Counted from the first letter of the stretch, positions 7,851-17,556 are shown. The stretch: 42,842 bases of DNA from Gammaproteobacteria bacterium REDSEA-S15_B12 (GCA_001629395.1 LUSG01000064.1:1-42842), one strand, 5' to 3'. Notes: generated by a model not told the origin, from the letters alone. A program made the numbers and translations.

Positions 7851-9137
7851 TCAATTGAGTGTTTTCAGTACCCCACGCGCAGATTCTAGCGTTCTATCAA
7901 TCTCTGAATTCCCATGAGCTGATGAAATAAAGCCAGCTTCAAATGCCGAAGGGGCCAGGTAGATACCCTCTTCAAGCATGCCATGAAAAAAGCGGCCAAA
8001 TCGAACAGTGTCGCACGCCATGACATCAGCGAAACTGCTCACCGTATCTGCTTCGGTAAAGAACAACCCGAACATAGTACCCACATGGTTAGTGGTTAAT
8101 GGAATGTCTGTGTCTGAGGCGACACTGCGCAAACCTTCAATAAGTCTGTCGAGACGCTCCCCGAGGCGTTCATAAAAACCCACTTCAAGTACCTGTTGCA
8201 CAGTAGCTATTCCGGCAGCCATTGCCAACGGATTCCCGGAAAGGGTTCCAGCCTGGTATACCGCTCCCTGTGGTGCCAGGTGGGCCATGATTTCGGCGCG
8301 CCCACCGAAAGCTCCAACCGGTAATCCACCACCAACCACCTTGCCCAGGGTAGTCAAATCAGGAGTCACGCTGTACAGGGCCTGAGCGCCTGCAGCAGCG
8401 ACCCTGAATCCAGTCATAACCTCGTCAAATATGAGCACAGTGTTGTATTGATCGCACAAATTTCTGAGTCCTCCAAGAAACCCAGGTTTAGGCGGCACAC
8501 AATTCATATTCCCGGCTACAGGCTCAACAATCACCGCGGCCAATTGTTCCCCCATCTCGTCGAACACCGTTGTCACCTGCTCAAGGTTATTAAATTCCAG
8601 GGTCAGCGTATGCTCGGCCATGGCTGCAGGCACACCCGGAGAGGTTGGCACACCAAGTGTAAGCGCGCCTGACCCGGCTTTAACCAGCAAACCGTCTGCG
8701 TGCCCATGGTAGCAACCTTCAAACTTGATTATTTTGTCTCTGCCGGTAAAACCACGTGCCAATCGGATAGCACTCATCGTTGCTTCCGTACCTGAATTGA
8801 CCATTCGCACCTGTTCGATGGATGCCACAGACGAGCAAATCAGTTCCGCCAGCTTAGTCTCCATAGCGGTCGGTGCACCAAAACTCAAGCCTTGCCCTGC
8901 TGCCGCCTGTACAGCAGCCACCACCAATGGATCGGCGTGACCCAGAATCATCGGTCCCCAGGAACACACGTAATCGATGTATTCTTTCCCATCCGTATCA
9001 TAAATATAGGCACCGTGTGCATGATCGATAAAAACGGGTGTGCCCCCCACAGCTTTGTAGGCACGAACAGGCGAATTCACACCGCCCGGTATGACTTTCT
9101 TCGCGGCGTTAAACAACCTTTGATTGGCGTCTTTCAT
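7851..9137 (-). CDS. hemL: Glutamate-1-semialdehyde 2,1-aminomutase
   Basis: PLP enzyme that converts glutamate-1-semialdehyde to 5-aminolevulinate, the entry to tetrapyrrole (haem) synthesis by the C5 route. 428 residues, the usual length. N-S-P-V-R-A-Y lies at 21-27, N-S-G-T-E-A-T at 114-120, and the Schiff-base lysine Lys266 in [15 protein letters not shown] (E. coli Lys265). The cluster G-A-F-G-G-R and the downstream Q-A-G-T-L-S-G-N-P are intact. The ATG at 9137 has GGAG about 8 bases upstream. It is divergent from the rubredoxin gene, sharing a 121-base intergenic region; that hemL-rubredoxin pairing recurs in gammaproteobacteria. No anomaly. Confidence 0.97.
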   Translation of the reverse strand: MKDANQRLFNAAKKVIPGGVNSPVRAYKAVGGTPVFIDHAHGAYIYDTDGKEYIDYVCSWGPMILGHADPLVVAAVQAAAGQGLSFGAPTAMETKLAELICSSVASIEQVRMVNSGTEATMSAIRLARGFTGRDKIIKFEGCYHGHADGLLVKAGSGALTLGVPTSPGVPAAMAEHTLTLEFNNLEQVTTVFDEMGEQLAAVIVEPVAGNMNCVPPKPGFLGGLRNLCDQYNTVLIFDEVMTGFRVAAAGAQALYSVTPDLTTLGKVVGGGLPVGAFGGRAEIMAHLAPQGAVYQAGTLSGNPLAMAAGIATVQQVLEVGFYERLGERLDRLIEGLRSVASDTDIPLTTNHVGTMFGLFFTEADTVSSFADVMACDTVRFGRFFHGMLEEGIYLAPSAFEAGFISSAHGNSEIDRTLESARGVLKTLN

Positions 9138-9258
9138 TCTGATACTCCGGTATTGAAGACTCTGATTGTGTTAGAAAAATTGCACCTAGCTTGAGTGGGC
9201 TGAGTGGAAAGCTTTCGGTTAGAATGCCGTGCTTTAAGCCCTAAGACAAGAAACCGGT

Positions 9259-9429
9259 ATGGACTATAAGACGTGGATGTGTGTCATCTGCGGCTTCATT
9301 TACGATGAAGCTGAGGGTCTGCCAGAAGATGGAATTGATCCAGGTACGCGCTGGAAAGATATCCCTGATTCGTGGCAGTGCCCCGATTGTGATGCGACCA
9401 AGATCGACTTTGAAATGATCGAGATCTGA
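9259..9429 (+). CDS. Rubredoxin
   Basis: Small iron protein of 56 residues: [12 protein letters not shown] at the start and W-Q-C-P-D-C-D near the end. The two C-x2-C knuckles coordinate one Fe(III)/Fe(II) in an FeS4 site, used as a one-electron carrier in the cytoplasm. The family core [18 protein letters not shown] is complete. The start is the ATG at 9259; upstream sequence is only weakly purine-rich. It is divergent from hemL and converges with prmB (19 bases between stops). The electron partner is unknown: alkane hydroxylase, rubrerythrin or a reductase are family options, and none is in the window. Confidence 0.95.
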   Translation: MDYKTWMCVICGFIYDEAEGLPEDGIDPGTRWKDIPDSWQCPDCDATKIDFEMIEI

Positions 9430-9448
9430 CGATCGACTATCTGAGTGT

Positions 9449-10333
9449 CTATACAAAATGTTGCCCAAAAGCATCTAGTTCATCAGCTGACAACACAAAC
9501 ACCACTGATTCGCCATTAGCTGACATAAGCCAGGTAAACGGTACCGTAGGCCACGCACTTTCGACAGACAGCGCCGCGCTACCAGCTTCAACGACCAACA
9601 ATCCCCGCTGAGTCAGGTGTGCCCGCGATTCTGCCAAAACCTGCCGAATTATCGTAAGCCCATCGGAACCACCACTGAATGCGATTTCAGGCTCATGACT
9701 ATATTCAAGCGGTAGTTCATCCATCAGTTGGTCTGCAACATACGGAGGATTACACAGAATCAAGTCGTATCGATGATCGGGCAATGCTGTAAACAGATCA
9801 GATTGGATCAGCCGAATTCGATCACTCACCGCGTGGCGACGGGCATTTATAGCGGCCACTGCCAATGCGTCCGTGGAAATATCCACGGCATCAAATCTAG
9901 CCTGGTTCAGAACCATAGCGAGTGCGACAGCGATACAACCTCCCCCGGTACACAAGTCGAGCACATCTTGCACACCAGTTGGATCAAGCCAAGGTTCAAA
10001 ACACTCCGGTATCCACTCACCAATGTGAGAACGCGGGACTATCGCACGCTCATCGATGTAGAACTCGGTCTGCGCGAACCAGGCGCTGTTAAGAATATAG
10101 GCCAATGGTTGTCGGCTTTGGATCCTTTTCAAGACCAGTTTTTCAGTTTCCGCTAACTGCTGTACTGAAAGTTTCTGTGTCCAGTCCCCATCAAATGTAC
10201 CGACATTAATGCCTGACGCTGCCATCACAAGCCAGGCTGCTTCATCACGAGCGTTGTCTGTACCATGCCCAAAATAAAGCTTCGCGTGCTGGAGCTGCTG
10301 CTCTACTTCGGACACACAATCTACTAGTTTCAT
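9449..10333 (-). CDS. prmB: Ribosomal protein uL3 N5-glutamine methyltransferase
   Basis: SAM-dependent methyltransferase of the HemK family that methylates a glutamine of ribosomal protein L3. 294 residues. The N-terminal F-G-H-G-T-D-N and A-W-F-A-Q-T-E-F-Y-I-D-E-R motifs are characteristic of PrmB rather than PrmC. The SAM loop is D-L-C-T-G-G-G (126-132) and the glutamine-binding N-P-P-Y is at 195-198. F-T-W-L near the C-terminus also matches E. coli PrmB. It is the last gene of a minus-strand run, 28 bases after the SCO gene, and converges with rubredoxin. The E. coli glycine pattern C-T-G-S-G-C is C-T-G-G-G-C here, a conservative change. Confidence 0.95.
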   Translation of the reverse strand: MKLVDCVSEVEQQLQHAKLYFGHGTDNARDEAAWLVMAASGINVGTFDGDWTQKLSVQQLAETEKLVLKRIQSRQPLAYILNSAWFAQTEFYIDERAIVPRSHIGEWIPECFEPWLDPTGVQDVLDLCTGGGCIAVALAMVLNQARFDAVDISTDALAVAAINARRHAVSDRIRLIQSDLFTALPDHRYDLILCNPPYVADQLMDELPLEYSHEPEIAFSGGSDGLTIIRQVLAESRAHLTQRGLLVVEAGSAALSVESAWPTVPFTWLMSANGESVVFVLSADELDAFGQHFV

Positions 10334-10361
10334 TTGCCCACTGCCCCGGTCACAATGAAGC

Positions 10362-10952
10362 TCAACTGGCCAGCTGATTACGCAGTTCCTGAACTATTTC
10401 CTGGCTTGTGGGTCCCCGCAGCAATTTCTGGACCTTGCCATCTTGTCCTATCAGATAGGTTGTGGCTGTATGATCCATGGTGTAACCCGTAGCCGAGCCC
10501 TTGGCTTCAACTTCCTGGTAAGCCACAAAATAGAGTTTTGCTACTTCTGAGATCTGTTCCCGAGTGCCGGTTAGACCAACGATTCTGTCGTGAAAAAATG
10601 ACGCGTAAGTGCTGACCCTTTCCGGTGTATCCCGATTCGTGTCCACGCTGACAAAAATCCCTACCACCTGTTCAATCTCAGAGCTGGAAAGATCGTTGAA
10701 AGCACCCCGCATATTTGCGAGCTCGGTCGGGCAAACATCCGGACAGAATGTATAGCCAAAAAACAACAGGACCACCTTACCCCTGAAATCGGACAGTGAA
10801 ACCTCACCATCCTTTGAGATTAGCGTAAAGTCACCGCCGACCGTGGCGAAAGGGTTTGTGACTTCTCGGTCCTGATGTTGGATCCATAGTCCGGCAACTA
10901 ACCCGACCAGAACGACGATCGTTAGTGATACGAGCAGTAGCAGTTTTGGCAT
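10362..10952 (-). CDS. SCO1/SenC-type copper chaperone
   Basis: Membrane-anchored thioredoxin-like protein that helps assemble the CuA site of cytochrome c oxidase. 196 residues from the ATG at 10952, which has GGAG about 5 bases upstream; longer open frame upstream lacks a good ribosome binding site. A membrane helix or uncleaved signal lies at 3-23. The copper site is Cys70 and Cys74 in F-C-P-D-V-C-P with distal His161 in M-D-H-T-A-T-T-Y. The family's G-K-V-V-L-L-F-F-G-Y-T and D-T-N-R-D-T-P motifs are present. It sits between the thermonuclease (67 bases upstream) and prmB (28 bases downstream). A redox rather than copper role is possible for some SenC proteins. Confidence 0.93.
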   Translation of the reverse strand: MPKLLLLVSLTIVVLVGLVAGLWIQHQDREVTNPFATVGGDFTLISKDGEVSLSDFRGKVVLLFFGYTFCPDVCPTELANMRGAFNDLSSSEIEQVVGIFVSVDTNRDTPERVSTYASFFHDRIVGLTGTREQISEVAKLYFVAYQEVEAKGSATGYTMDHTATTYLIGQDGKVQKLLRGPTSQEIVQELRNQLAS

Positions 10953-11019
10953 AAACACTCCGAGGTTCATGTACGACACGTGACCCGGTGCCAATCGGCA
11001 CAACGGTAACACTCGGGAA

Positions 11020-11865
11020 TCATACACACGCATCCTGTCCCTGGCTGGATAATACGGATCGAGCCTGGCTGCTTGGGCACAATCGTATCGGTTCGTAACC
11101 ACAACGTTCAAGCATGAAAGGATGGTTGATTACCAGTCGATAGCGTTTGCCCGCCATCGAGACCCAGCCCCGAACTGCTATCCTTGCCCGGTCCAGGCTG
11201 CAGGGTTTGTAATCAAAGTGCCGGCTCCATTCCTGCCGCGGTATCAGCACAACAAAATTTTTTGCAAGAGCGAACACAAACCACCTTTTGGTGAGTTCCA
11301 CGCGCTGAACTCGGCCATAGACAAAAGTATAGCCAGTTGTAGGTTTGATCATCGAAACCGAACTGGCACGGTAGTAGTCGATTGTCCACATTCCCTGGTT
11401 ATTCGCTCGGGCTGTTGTCTCAGCTGAAATATATTCATCCAAATGGCGCAGGTTGGGTGATATTGCGACAACACTGGCGAGCCCCTTCAAGAGCAATTGT
11501 CGTTGAAGACTCTGACCAGCACTGTTGTAAAGATAGGCCAGGGTGCGGCCATAGTGATCAAGCGGATCTTCAGCTTCTTCAAGTCCAACCAATTGACCAC
11601 CAATCAGATCAAGCAATGTGCTCGATGCTTCCTTGGCAAGAGGCTCGGGAAGTTGTTCATCACGCCTCACTTCCGGCGTATTAATTCCGGCGAGACGTAC
11701 TCTTTCTCCACTTTGGAGAACGACAGTATCCCCGTCAATTACATCACGAACAGCTTCATACCTGAGGTCTGCCCCAACTTCAGTGCAGGTTGCGAAAAGA
11801 ACAAAAAATATCGACAGAGCAGCAGTTGTTGCTCTTGCCGTATACCGTGGAAAAGCGCCGACCAC
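11020..11865 (-). CDS. Secreted thermonuclease-family (SNase) protein
   Basis: Staphylococcal-nuclease-fold protein, 281 residues. It starts with GTG at 11865 preceded directly by AAAGG, an unusually tight ribosome binding site. Residues 1-32 form a signal peptide (basic start, A-A-L-S-I-F-F-V-L-F-A core). The nuclease domain (about 36-155) has V-I-D-G-D-T-V at 42-48, Arg57 and Glu65 in V-R-L-A-G-I-N-T-P-E, and Arg107 in H-Y-G-R-T-L-A-Y. These correspond to the S. aureus catalytic Arg35, Glu43 and Arg87, so activity looks preserved. A C-terminal 110-residue domain with several cysteines is not one I recognise. It is 44 bases after rpmE and likely cotranscribed with the SCO gene. It may act on extracellular or periplasmic DNA/RNA. 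Confidence 0.87.
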   Translation of the reverse strand: MVGAFPRYTARATTAALSIFFVLFATCTEVGADLRYEAVRDVIDGDTVVLQSGERVRLAGINTPEVRRDEQLPEPLAKEASSTLLDLIGGQLVGLEEAEDPLDHYGRTLAYLYNSAGQSLQRQLLLKGLASVVAISPNLRHLDEYISAETTARANNQGMWTIDYYRASSVSMIKPTTGYTFVYGRVQRVELTKRWFVFALAKNFVVLIPRQEWSRHFDYKPCSLDRARIAVRGWVSMAGKRYRLVINHPFMLERCGYEPIRLCPSSQARSVLSSQGQDACV

Positions 11866-11909
11866 CCTTTAGTCTGGGGTTATGGTGCTGTACAAAATAC
11901 CTTGGATAG

Positions 11910-12116
11910 TCAGTCTTTGCGGCCGTACTTTTTCTGAAACTTGCCTACCCGGCCAGCTGTGTCAATTATTTTCTGTTGGCCTGTATAAAATGGATGACAC
12001 GCGGAACAGATTTCAACGTGCAGGTCCCGCCCAAGGGTTGAACGGGTTTCAAACGAGTTGCCACACTGGCAACTGACTTTAATCGCCTCATAGGCGGGGT
12101 GAATATCGGCCTTCAT
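11910..12116 (-). CDS. rpmE: Ribosomal protein bL31 (zinc-binding form)
   Basis: 68-residue 50S subunit protein at the subunit interface. Cys16, Cys18, Cys37 and Cys40 form the zinc site of the C+ type, so no zinc-independent paralogue is indicated here. M-K-A-D-I-H-P-A-Y at the N-terminus and H-P-F-Y-T-G-Q-Q in the middle are diagnostic. It follows rho by 88 bases on the same strand, as in pseudomonads. The ribosome binding site is weak (AGAGAA). Confidence 0.97.
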   Translation of the reverse strand: MKADIHPAYEAIKVSCQCGNSFETRSTLGRDLHVEICSACHPFYTGQQKIIDTAGRVGKFQKKYGRKD

Positions 12117-12204
12117 GTCACGGTTCTCTGGTGTGTACTGTCTTTGTTCCAGCAGGGCTGGGACGCGCGATGATATGCGAATCGTCCGTCACCGGCAAGC
12201 CGGC

Positions 12205-13467
12205 TTATCGATTCATGGATTTAAAGAATTCCGCGTTGTTCTTGGTTGCACGCAATTTATCCAGTAGAAATTCCACAGCTTCCAGGTCATCCATGGGGTG
12301 GAGTAGCTTCAGCAGCAACCAGATTTTCTGTAATTCTGTGGGATCGGTCAGCAGTTCTTCCCGCCGTGTTCCGGACCGGCTGATGACGATAGCTGGATAC
12401 ACACGTTTTTCAGCAATCCGCCGGTCAAGATGTATCTCCATATTACCGGTCCCCTTGAATTCCTCATAAATAACATCATCCATTTTGGAGCCGGTATCTA
12501 TCAGTGCAGTCGCAATGATTGTGAGGCTACCGCCCTCTTCGACATTGCGTGCCGCGCCGAAAAAGCGTTTGGGTTTCTGTAATGCATTAGCATCAACGCC
12601 CCCGGTAAGTACTTTGCCCGATGCCGGCTGCACCGTGTTATAGGCGCGGGCTAGCCTGGTGATCGAATCAAGAAGGATCACGACATCCTTTTTGTGTTCT
12701 ACCAATCTCTTAGCTTTTTCGATGACCATCTCAGCGACTTGCACATGGCGGGATGCGGGTTCATCAAAGGTTGAAGAAACAACTTCTCCTCGAACAGTAC
12801 GCGTCATCTCTGTTACTTCTTCGGGGCGCTCATCAATCAGTAACACCATCAGCACACAGTCCGGCTCCGATGCTGTGATGGAGTGCGCAATCTGTTGCAG
12901 CATGACGGTCTTGCCCGTCTTGGGTGCTGAAACTAACAGCCCCCGCTGCCCTTTACCGATGGGCGACACCAGGTCAATAACGCGGGCTATGAGGTCCTCC
13001 GACGAACCGTTTTCCTGTTCCAGACGCATTCGCTCATCCGGGTGTAGAGGCGTCAGGTTCTCAAACAGTATTTTGTTTTTTGCTTCTTCGGGGGGCTGAA
13101 AATTAATGGTCTCAACCTTGAGCAGTGCGAAGTAGCGCTCTGAGTCTTTTGGCGGCCTGATCAATCCGCTGATTGTGTCGCCAGTACGCAGACCGAAGCG
13201 CCGAATCTGACTTGGTGAAACATAGATATCATCCGGTCCCGCCAGGTATGAACTGCTGGCAGAACGTAGAAATCCAAATCCGTCCTGCAGTATCTCAACC
13301 ACTCCTTCACCCTTAATTTTTTCACCGCGTTTGGCCTGAGATTTCAAGATCGCAAAAATCTGATCCTGCTTGCGCAGGCGACTCACATGATCCAGTTTGA
13401 GAGACCGGGCAACTTCAGCCAATTCGGTCGGTGTTTTCTCTTTCAGTTCGGTTAGGCTTAAAGACAT
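12205..13467 (-). CDS. rho: Transcription termination factor Rho
   Basis: Hexameric RNA-dependent ATPase that terminates transcription. 420 residues, nearly the E. coli length, with very high similarity throughout. The N-terminal RNA-binding domain has [11 protein letters not shown] (58-68) and the [16 protein letters not shown] segment. Walker A is A-P-K-T-G-K-T (181-187), Walker B lies in [10 protein letters not shown], and the Q-loop in [10 protein letters not shown]. No insertion domain. It is downstream of trxA with a structured 223-base leader, and upstream of rpmE. The bicyclomycin-contact region looks normal. Confidence 0.98.
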   Translation of the reverse strand: MSLSLTELKEKTPTELAEVARSLKLDHVSRLRKQDQIFAILKSQAKRGEKIKGEGVVEILQDGFGFLRSASSSYLAGPDDIYVSPSQIRRFGLRTGDTISGLIRPPKDSERYFALLKVETINFQPPEEAKNKILFENLTPLHPDERMRLEQENGSSEDLIARVIDLVSPIGKGQRGLLVSAPKTGKTVMLQQIAHSITASEPDCVLMVLLIDERPEEVTEMTRTVRGEVVSSTFDEPASRHVQVAEMVIEKAKRLVEHKKDVVILLDSITRLARAYNTVQPASGKVLTGGVDANALQKPKRFFGAARNVEEGGSLTIIATALIDTGSKMDDVIYEEFKGTGNMEIHLDRRIAEKRVYPAIVISRSGTRREELLTDPTELQKIWLLLKLLHPMDDLEAVEFLLDKLRATKNNAEFFKSMNR

Positions 13468-13690
13468 AAGTTGATCTCAAGGTGTGCCAGATTGGCATAA
13501 GTTCTAGCTATACCGTCCCGACTGGACGGTCTCCGGCTTAGTATTCGCCGGCGGTATCGCGGAAATTCAGTTGGAAGGTGGTGTAAAGGTAAGCAGGGTT
13601 AGCGTCGGGCCTGTTGGGTTCAATTTACCACCTCCAGTGTCCGTAAGTCCACTCGGACTGGATTCTGCACTGGCGGTGCGCTCACTGGGT
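13468..13690 (-). other. trxA-rho intergenic leader with hairpins
   Basis: Probable rho leader. Three inverted repeats are visible: ACCGTCC (13512-13518) with GGACGGT (13524-13530), a perfect 7-bp stem with a 5-base loop; CCGGC (13533-13537) with GCCGG (13547-13551); and a nested pair CCAGTG (13634-13639)/CACTGG (13668-13673) enclosing AGTCC (13646-13650)/GGACT (13655-13659). None is followed by a T-run on the minus strand, so they are not intrinsic terminators. Rho is autoregulated by attenuation in E. coli; this leader could serve the same end. Confidence 0.4.
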
Positions 13691-14017
13691 CTAAAGGTTT
13701 TCGTCGATAAATGCGTTTAACTGGGCTTTAGATACGGCACCAACTTTGGTCGCTTCGACAGCGCCGTTTTTAAACAGCATCAGTGTCGGTATACCACGGA
13801 TCCCGTACTTGGGTGGTGTTGACGGATTGTCATCTACGTTAATTTTAGCAACAGTCATCTTTTCCTGGTACTCGTCTGCAATTTCTTCCAGAACCGGTGC
13901 AATGGACTTGCATGGACCACACCATTCGGCCCAGTAATCAACCAAGACAGGTTTTTCAGAAGACAACACATCTTGTTCAAAAGAATCATCGCTCACGTGT
14001 ACGATTGTGTCAGACAT
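13691..14017 (-). CDS. trxA: Thioredoxin 1
   Basis: Cytoplasmic dithiol reductant, 108 residues. The active site W-C-G-P-C places Cys33 and Cys36, inside [14 protein letters not shown]. The cis-proline loop [11 protein letters not shown] is intact. It lies divergent from rhlB and upstream of rho, the order found in E. coli. Ribosome binding site candidate AGAGG is rather far (about 12 bases) from the ATG. Confidence 0.97.
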   Translation of the reverse strand: MSDTIVHVSDDSFEQDVLSSEKPVLVDYWAEWCGPCKSIAPVLEEIADEYQEKMTVAKINVDDNPSTPPKYGIRGIPTLMLFKNGAVEATKVGAVSKAQLNAFIDENL

Positions 14018-14395
14018 ATAGGTAAAACCTCTGCTGCGTTAAAGATCTTAAAAGAAAACAAACCGAATCAGGTAAAGCGGTATAGGGCGCTGTGTTATAC
14101 TCCCCGCCTTCACCCTCTCGGGAAAACAAACGGCAATCACCCGCGTGAGCCACATGTCATTCCAGAAAGTGCTTTTTACCAGAACTCCACCCACATAAGC
14201 AAGACGCAATTTGTCGCGAGTCAACCTCGCACCGCAACGGCCGATCAATACAGTTGTCGCACTGCAACGTACACAAAGCCCCGATCGGGCTCTACGATGA
14301 CCAATTCAGCGACAACATAACAACAAATCAAATCGGTTGACCTGATATTCTAACCGATCGCCCACACCGCCCCAGCAGGCTCTCGATTCAGCAAT
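14018..14395. other. trxA-rhlB divergent intergenic region
   Basis: 378 bases without a convincing gene; small frames here have no coding character. TATACT at 14096-14101 is a fair -10 sequence on the plus strand, but no good -35 precedes it. A weak 5-bp inverted repeat (AGCCC 14277-14281 / GGGCT 14287-14291) follows. TTGACC near 14338 has no matching -10. The region must hold promoters for both trxA and rhlB and a long rhlB leader, but I cannot place them securely. Confidence 0.4.
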
Positions 14396-15859
14396 ATGGA
14401 CGAAACTACATATCTGACGGACAAAACATTCGAGGAATTTGACCTTCCGACACCACTGGTCCAAGGCCTTAAGGACGCCGGTTTTAGCCACTGTACCCGA
14501 ATTCAGGCTCAAGCATTACCACGACTGCTCGAAGGGCACGACGTGGCTGGACAAGCTCAAACAGGCACTGGAAAGACGGCTGCTTTTCTGCTCGCGACCT
14601 TCAACCGACTGCTGACACTTCCGCCGTCGACAGACCATCACCCCACCAGCGTGCGTGCCGTCATCCTTGCGCCAACCCGTGAACTCGCGATACAGATTTA
14701 CCGCGATGCCGAAACGCTCGGCAAGCACACCGATTTAAGACTCGGTCTGGTCTATGGTGGTACGGGATATCACAAACAGCGTGAGGATCTCAGTGAGGGT
14801 GTGGACATTCTTATTGGCACGCCTGGCCGGCTTATCGACTATTTCAAGCAGGGTATCTTTGACCTTAAAGGAGTACAGGTGGTCGTGCTGGATGAAGCTG
14901 ACCGGATGTTTGATCTTGGCTTCATCCGTGACATCCGTTTCGTGCTCAGACGGATGCCAGCACCAACCGATCGCCTAAATATGCTGTTTTCTGCGACGCT
15001 CTCCCTGCGCGTAAACGAGCTTGCCTATGAGCATATGAACAACCCCGCAGAAGTGAAAATCGAATCCAGTACACCGGTTGCCGATCGGCTTCTCGAGGAC
15101 GTGTACTACCCGGCTAATAGTGAAAAACTGGCCCTATTACTGGGACTTCTGAAACAAACACCTGGTGATCGGATACTGATCTTCGCCAATACGCGGGTGA
15201 CCTGTGATCGTTTAGGACAAAGCCTAAAGCGCGAAGACTATTCCGCCGGTGTGCTTTCCGGTGATGTCCCTCAACATAAACGGGAGAAACTGCTCAAGAA
15301 TTTTACTGAAGGGCGGCAACAGATTCTGGTTGCTACAGATGTGGCCGCACGGGGCCTACATATTCCCAGCGTGAGTCATGTATTTAATTATGATCTACCT
15401 CAGGATCCGGAAGATTACGTCCATCGTACGGGTCGTACGGCCCGGGCCGGCGCGAGCGGCCATGCGATCTCTTTTGCCTGTGAAGACCATGCGTTCTCGT
15501 TGATGGATATTGAATCCTTTATTGGCCACCCACTAACCAAGCGGGAAATTTCAGATACCATCATATGCGCACCGCGCAACGCTGCAACTCAGCGCAAAGG
15601 ACAAAGGCCAGGAGCCAAGCGCCCGCCGAAACAAGATAAAGGAAACGTCTCTGTAGCCCAAACGTCAGACTCTCCTAAACAGACCGCCACCGTAAAGCCA
15701 ACGGCACACAAAAAGTCAGAAAGTCCTGACAACATAGACCAACGTGGGCTATCGACTCATAACCAATCGGCCGAACGAATCGTGCCCGCAGTCGCAAAAC
15801 AACATTCTCCGCCCGTTAGAACGCGACAAAGAGACTTTGAAATTCCTGCCGTTGGCTGA
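14396..15859 (+). CDS. rhlB: ATP-dependent RNA helicase RhlB (DEAD-box)
   Basis: DEAD-box helicase that unwinds RNA in the RNA degradosome. 487 residues; E. coli RhlB has 421. The Q motif is at about 30-42, Walker A is A-Q-T-G-T-G-K-T (54-61), D-E-A-D at 166-169, S-A-T near 199, and the H-R-T-G-R-T-A-R motif VI is present. The stretch A-T-D-V-A-A-R-G-L-H-I-P and L-N-M-L-F-S-A-T-L-S are nearly identical to E. coli RhlB. The tail from about 390 to 487 is disordered, basic and rich in Lys, Pro, Thr and Gln, longer than usual, and probably binds RNA or RNase E. The position divergent from trxA-rho supports the RhlB name over RhlE. Confidence 0.94.
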   Translation: MDETTYLTDKTFEEFDLPTPLVQGLKDAGFSHCTRIQAQALPRLLEGHDVAGQAQTGTGKTAAFLLATFNRLLTLPPSTDHHPTSVRAVILAPTRELAIQIYRDAETLGKHTDLRLGLVYGGTGYHKQREDLSEGVDILIGTPGRLIDYFKQGIFDLKGVQVVVLDEADRMFDLGFIRDIRFVLRRMPAPTDRLNMLFSATLSLRVNELAYEHMNNPAEVKIESSTPVADRLLEDVYYPANSEKLALLLGLLKQTPGDRILIFANTRVTCDRLGQSLKREDYSAGVLSGDVPQHKREKLLKNFTEGRQQILVATDVAARGLHIPSVSHVFNYDLPQDPEDYVHRTGRTARAGASGHAISFACEDHAFSLMDIESFIGHPLTKREISDTIICAPRNAATQRKGQRPGAKRPPKQDKGNVSVAQTSDSPKQTATVKPTAHKKSESPDNIDQRGLSTHNQSAERIVPAVAKQHSPPVRTRQRDFEIPAVG

Positions 15860-15963
15860 GCTAACAATCGCCGGTTGCCAACGGACCGAGTCAGTGCGCC
15901 GTCTAGAATGTACCTGACCGGGTTCAGAAGAGTTTGGAAATCCTGAAAAGATGAGGTTGCGAT

Positions 15964-17505
15964 CTAGGGCAGGCGATAGACGATGACAGTGTCACCATTT
16001 GGCTGCGAGAAAATCTCCATAAATGTTGCGCCGAGTGCCTCCAGTTGTTCTCCAGCATTGGTATGATCCTGCCGCCGGTGAAACCGTAGTGCAATAAACT
16101 CGGATTGTGGCCAGCGCTCCTTGGCCAACTCCTGCAGAATCAGTCGATGATCACGGCCGATGAATTCGTGGTCCCGGGAACGGTTACTGTAGAACGCAAT
16201 GCGGCGGTCATTGGTCACTAAAGAACCGGTTTCAACCGCGTGTTGGGCGAGCCAAACGCCTGATGCTTTTACTGACTCGGCTCGGGTCGCGTTGTCGAGT
16301 CCGCTGATCGACTCGCCCACGCCCCACAACAGCAGCAGAATGACTGCAGAACGTCTCAGGATCGAAAGTTCGCGCCAGCTCAGAGAAAAAAAGAGTTTCT
16401 CAAGTACAAAAGGTGCTATCAACAGCACTGTCATACACAACGCCAGCGGGTACCGCGGTGCCAGAAAAAGCATAATGGATGCAAAAATTGCGAGAATGAC
16501 CAGATGCATGCCAATCACACTCAACCACAGACGATCCAGGCCTGAATCATGGAATGAATGCCTGCCGACTGCCCCGTAAACCAACAATACCCCCCACGGT
16601 ACAGTCAGTTGCGAGAGTATCGCTGACGCGACGATCATAAAGATGGCAAAACCGAATAGCACATAAACGTATTTTGAGGAGTACTGTCCAAGAAACTCGC
16701 TGCGCAGGATGGTGAGCTTATGATTAACGCCGCCGACCAGCTGATGCCACGCTGTTGTCAGGACCTGTAAAGGCTGATCCAGAACCGACAGATGGTTCAC
16801 CGAGACGTTCGGCATAAGGAGCCACCAGGCAACAACAACCACCAACGCAGCAGCTGCAACTGCCGTTATCATCAGAACAGGCCAGCGCAGCCCTATGGCC
16901 CTCGGCCTGAAAACGCTAAATAGAATCGGCGTGCAGAATAGAAAAACGAGCCCTTCAATGCGAAACAGACTAGCCACTAAGAGAGCCAGAATAACACCCA
17001 GCCTGTGGTAGAAATCACCGGACACTCGGTAGTGCCCCAGGAAATACATCGCAACTAGAAAACTCATCAGGTAACCGGCATCACGGATGATGAACGCCCG
17101 GTATTCGTTAAATGCCGGGTGAGTCAGGGCTACAAAAGCAGCCAGAACAGTCAGTCTTTTTGAGTCACCGCCGAACACCCGAACGTTCAGAACAAACAGC
17201 ACCACCGCCCCGGTAAAAAACAGCGTATTCAGAATATGTCCAGACACCAGGTAGCTGACACCTGCAATTTTGCTGACAAGCAACATCAACAAGGAATAGA
17301 AAGGCCACTTGTAGACCGCTATGGCACCCGCCCAATCAGAATCGGCGAGACGTTCCGCCGCGCGAATATATTCAACCCCGTCATTGTTGATCACATGATC
17401 GATGTGAATACACCACAACGACAACAGTACACTGACTACACTGCAGACCACCAGAACTGCTGCCACAAAACGACTTTCAGCATGTTGATCGGAAATCAGG
17501 CCCAT
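15964..17505 (-). CDS. Polytopic membrane protein, GT-C glycosyltransferase-like
   Basis: 513-residue inner-membrane protein with roughly 10-12 hydrophobic helices up to about residue 400, then a soluble C-terminal domain of about 110 residues. The first extramembrane loop has I-N-N-D-G-V-E-Y-I (Asp42, Glu45), resembling the acidic Asp/Glu motif of GT-C transferases such as the ArnT/GT39 family, which use polyprenyl-phosphate sugars. Arg-Asp-Ala-Gly-Tyr near 142-146 and the A-P-R-Y-P segment also fit that fold. The substrate cannot be assigned. It begins 51 bases after lysA on the same strand, where dapF would often be, and could be the last gene of the argH-lptM-lysA operon. Gene symbol withheld. 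Confidence 0.65.
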   Translation of the reverse strand: MGLISDQHAESRFVAAVLVVCSVVSVLLSLWCIHIDHVINNDGVEYIRAAERLADSDWAGAIAVYKWPFYSLLMLLVSKIAGVSYLVSGHILNTLFFTGAVVLFVLNVRVFGGDSKRLTVLAAFVALTHPAFNEYRAFIIRDAGYLMSFLVAMYFLGHYRVSGDFYHRLGVILALLVASLFRIEGLVFLFCTPILFSVFRPRAIGLRWPVLMITAVAAAALVVVVAWWLLMPNVSVNHLSVLDQPLQVLTTAWHQLVGGVNHKLTILRSEFLGQYSSKYVYVLFGFAIFMIVASAILSQLTVPWGVLLVYGAVGRHSFHDSGLDRLWLSVIGMHLVILAIFASIMLFLAPRYPLALCMTVLLIAPFVLEKLFFSLSWRELSILRRSAVILLLLWGVGESISGLDNATRAESVKASGVWLAQHAVETGSLVTNDRRIAFYSNRSRDHEFIGRDHRLILQELAKERWPQSEFIALRFHRRQDHTNAGEQLEALGATFMEIFSQPNGDTVIVYRLP

Positions 17506-17556
17506 AACAGTGTGAAATAAGTACTTAACGGGAAAAATAGTAACTGGACTTGTCGG

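Noticed and set aside
13973-14320. 115-residue plus-strand ORF across the trxA start and the trxA-rhlB gap
   Set aside because: Overlaps the trxA start antisense and has no coding character.
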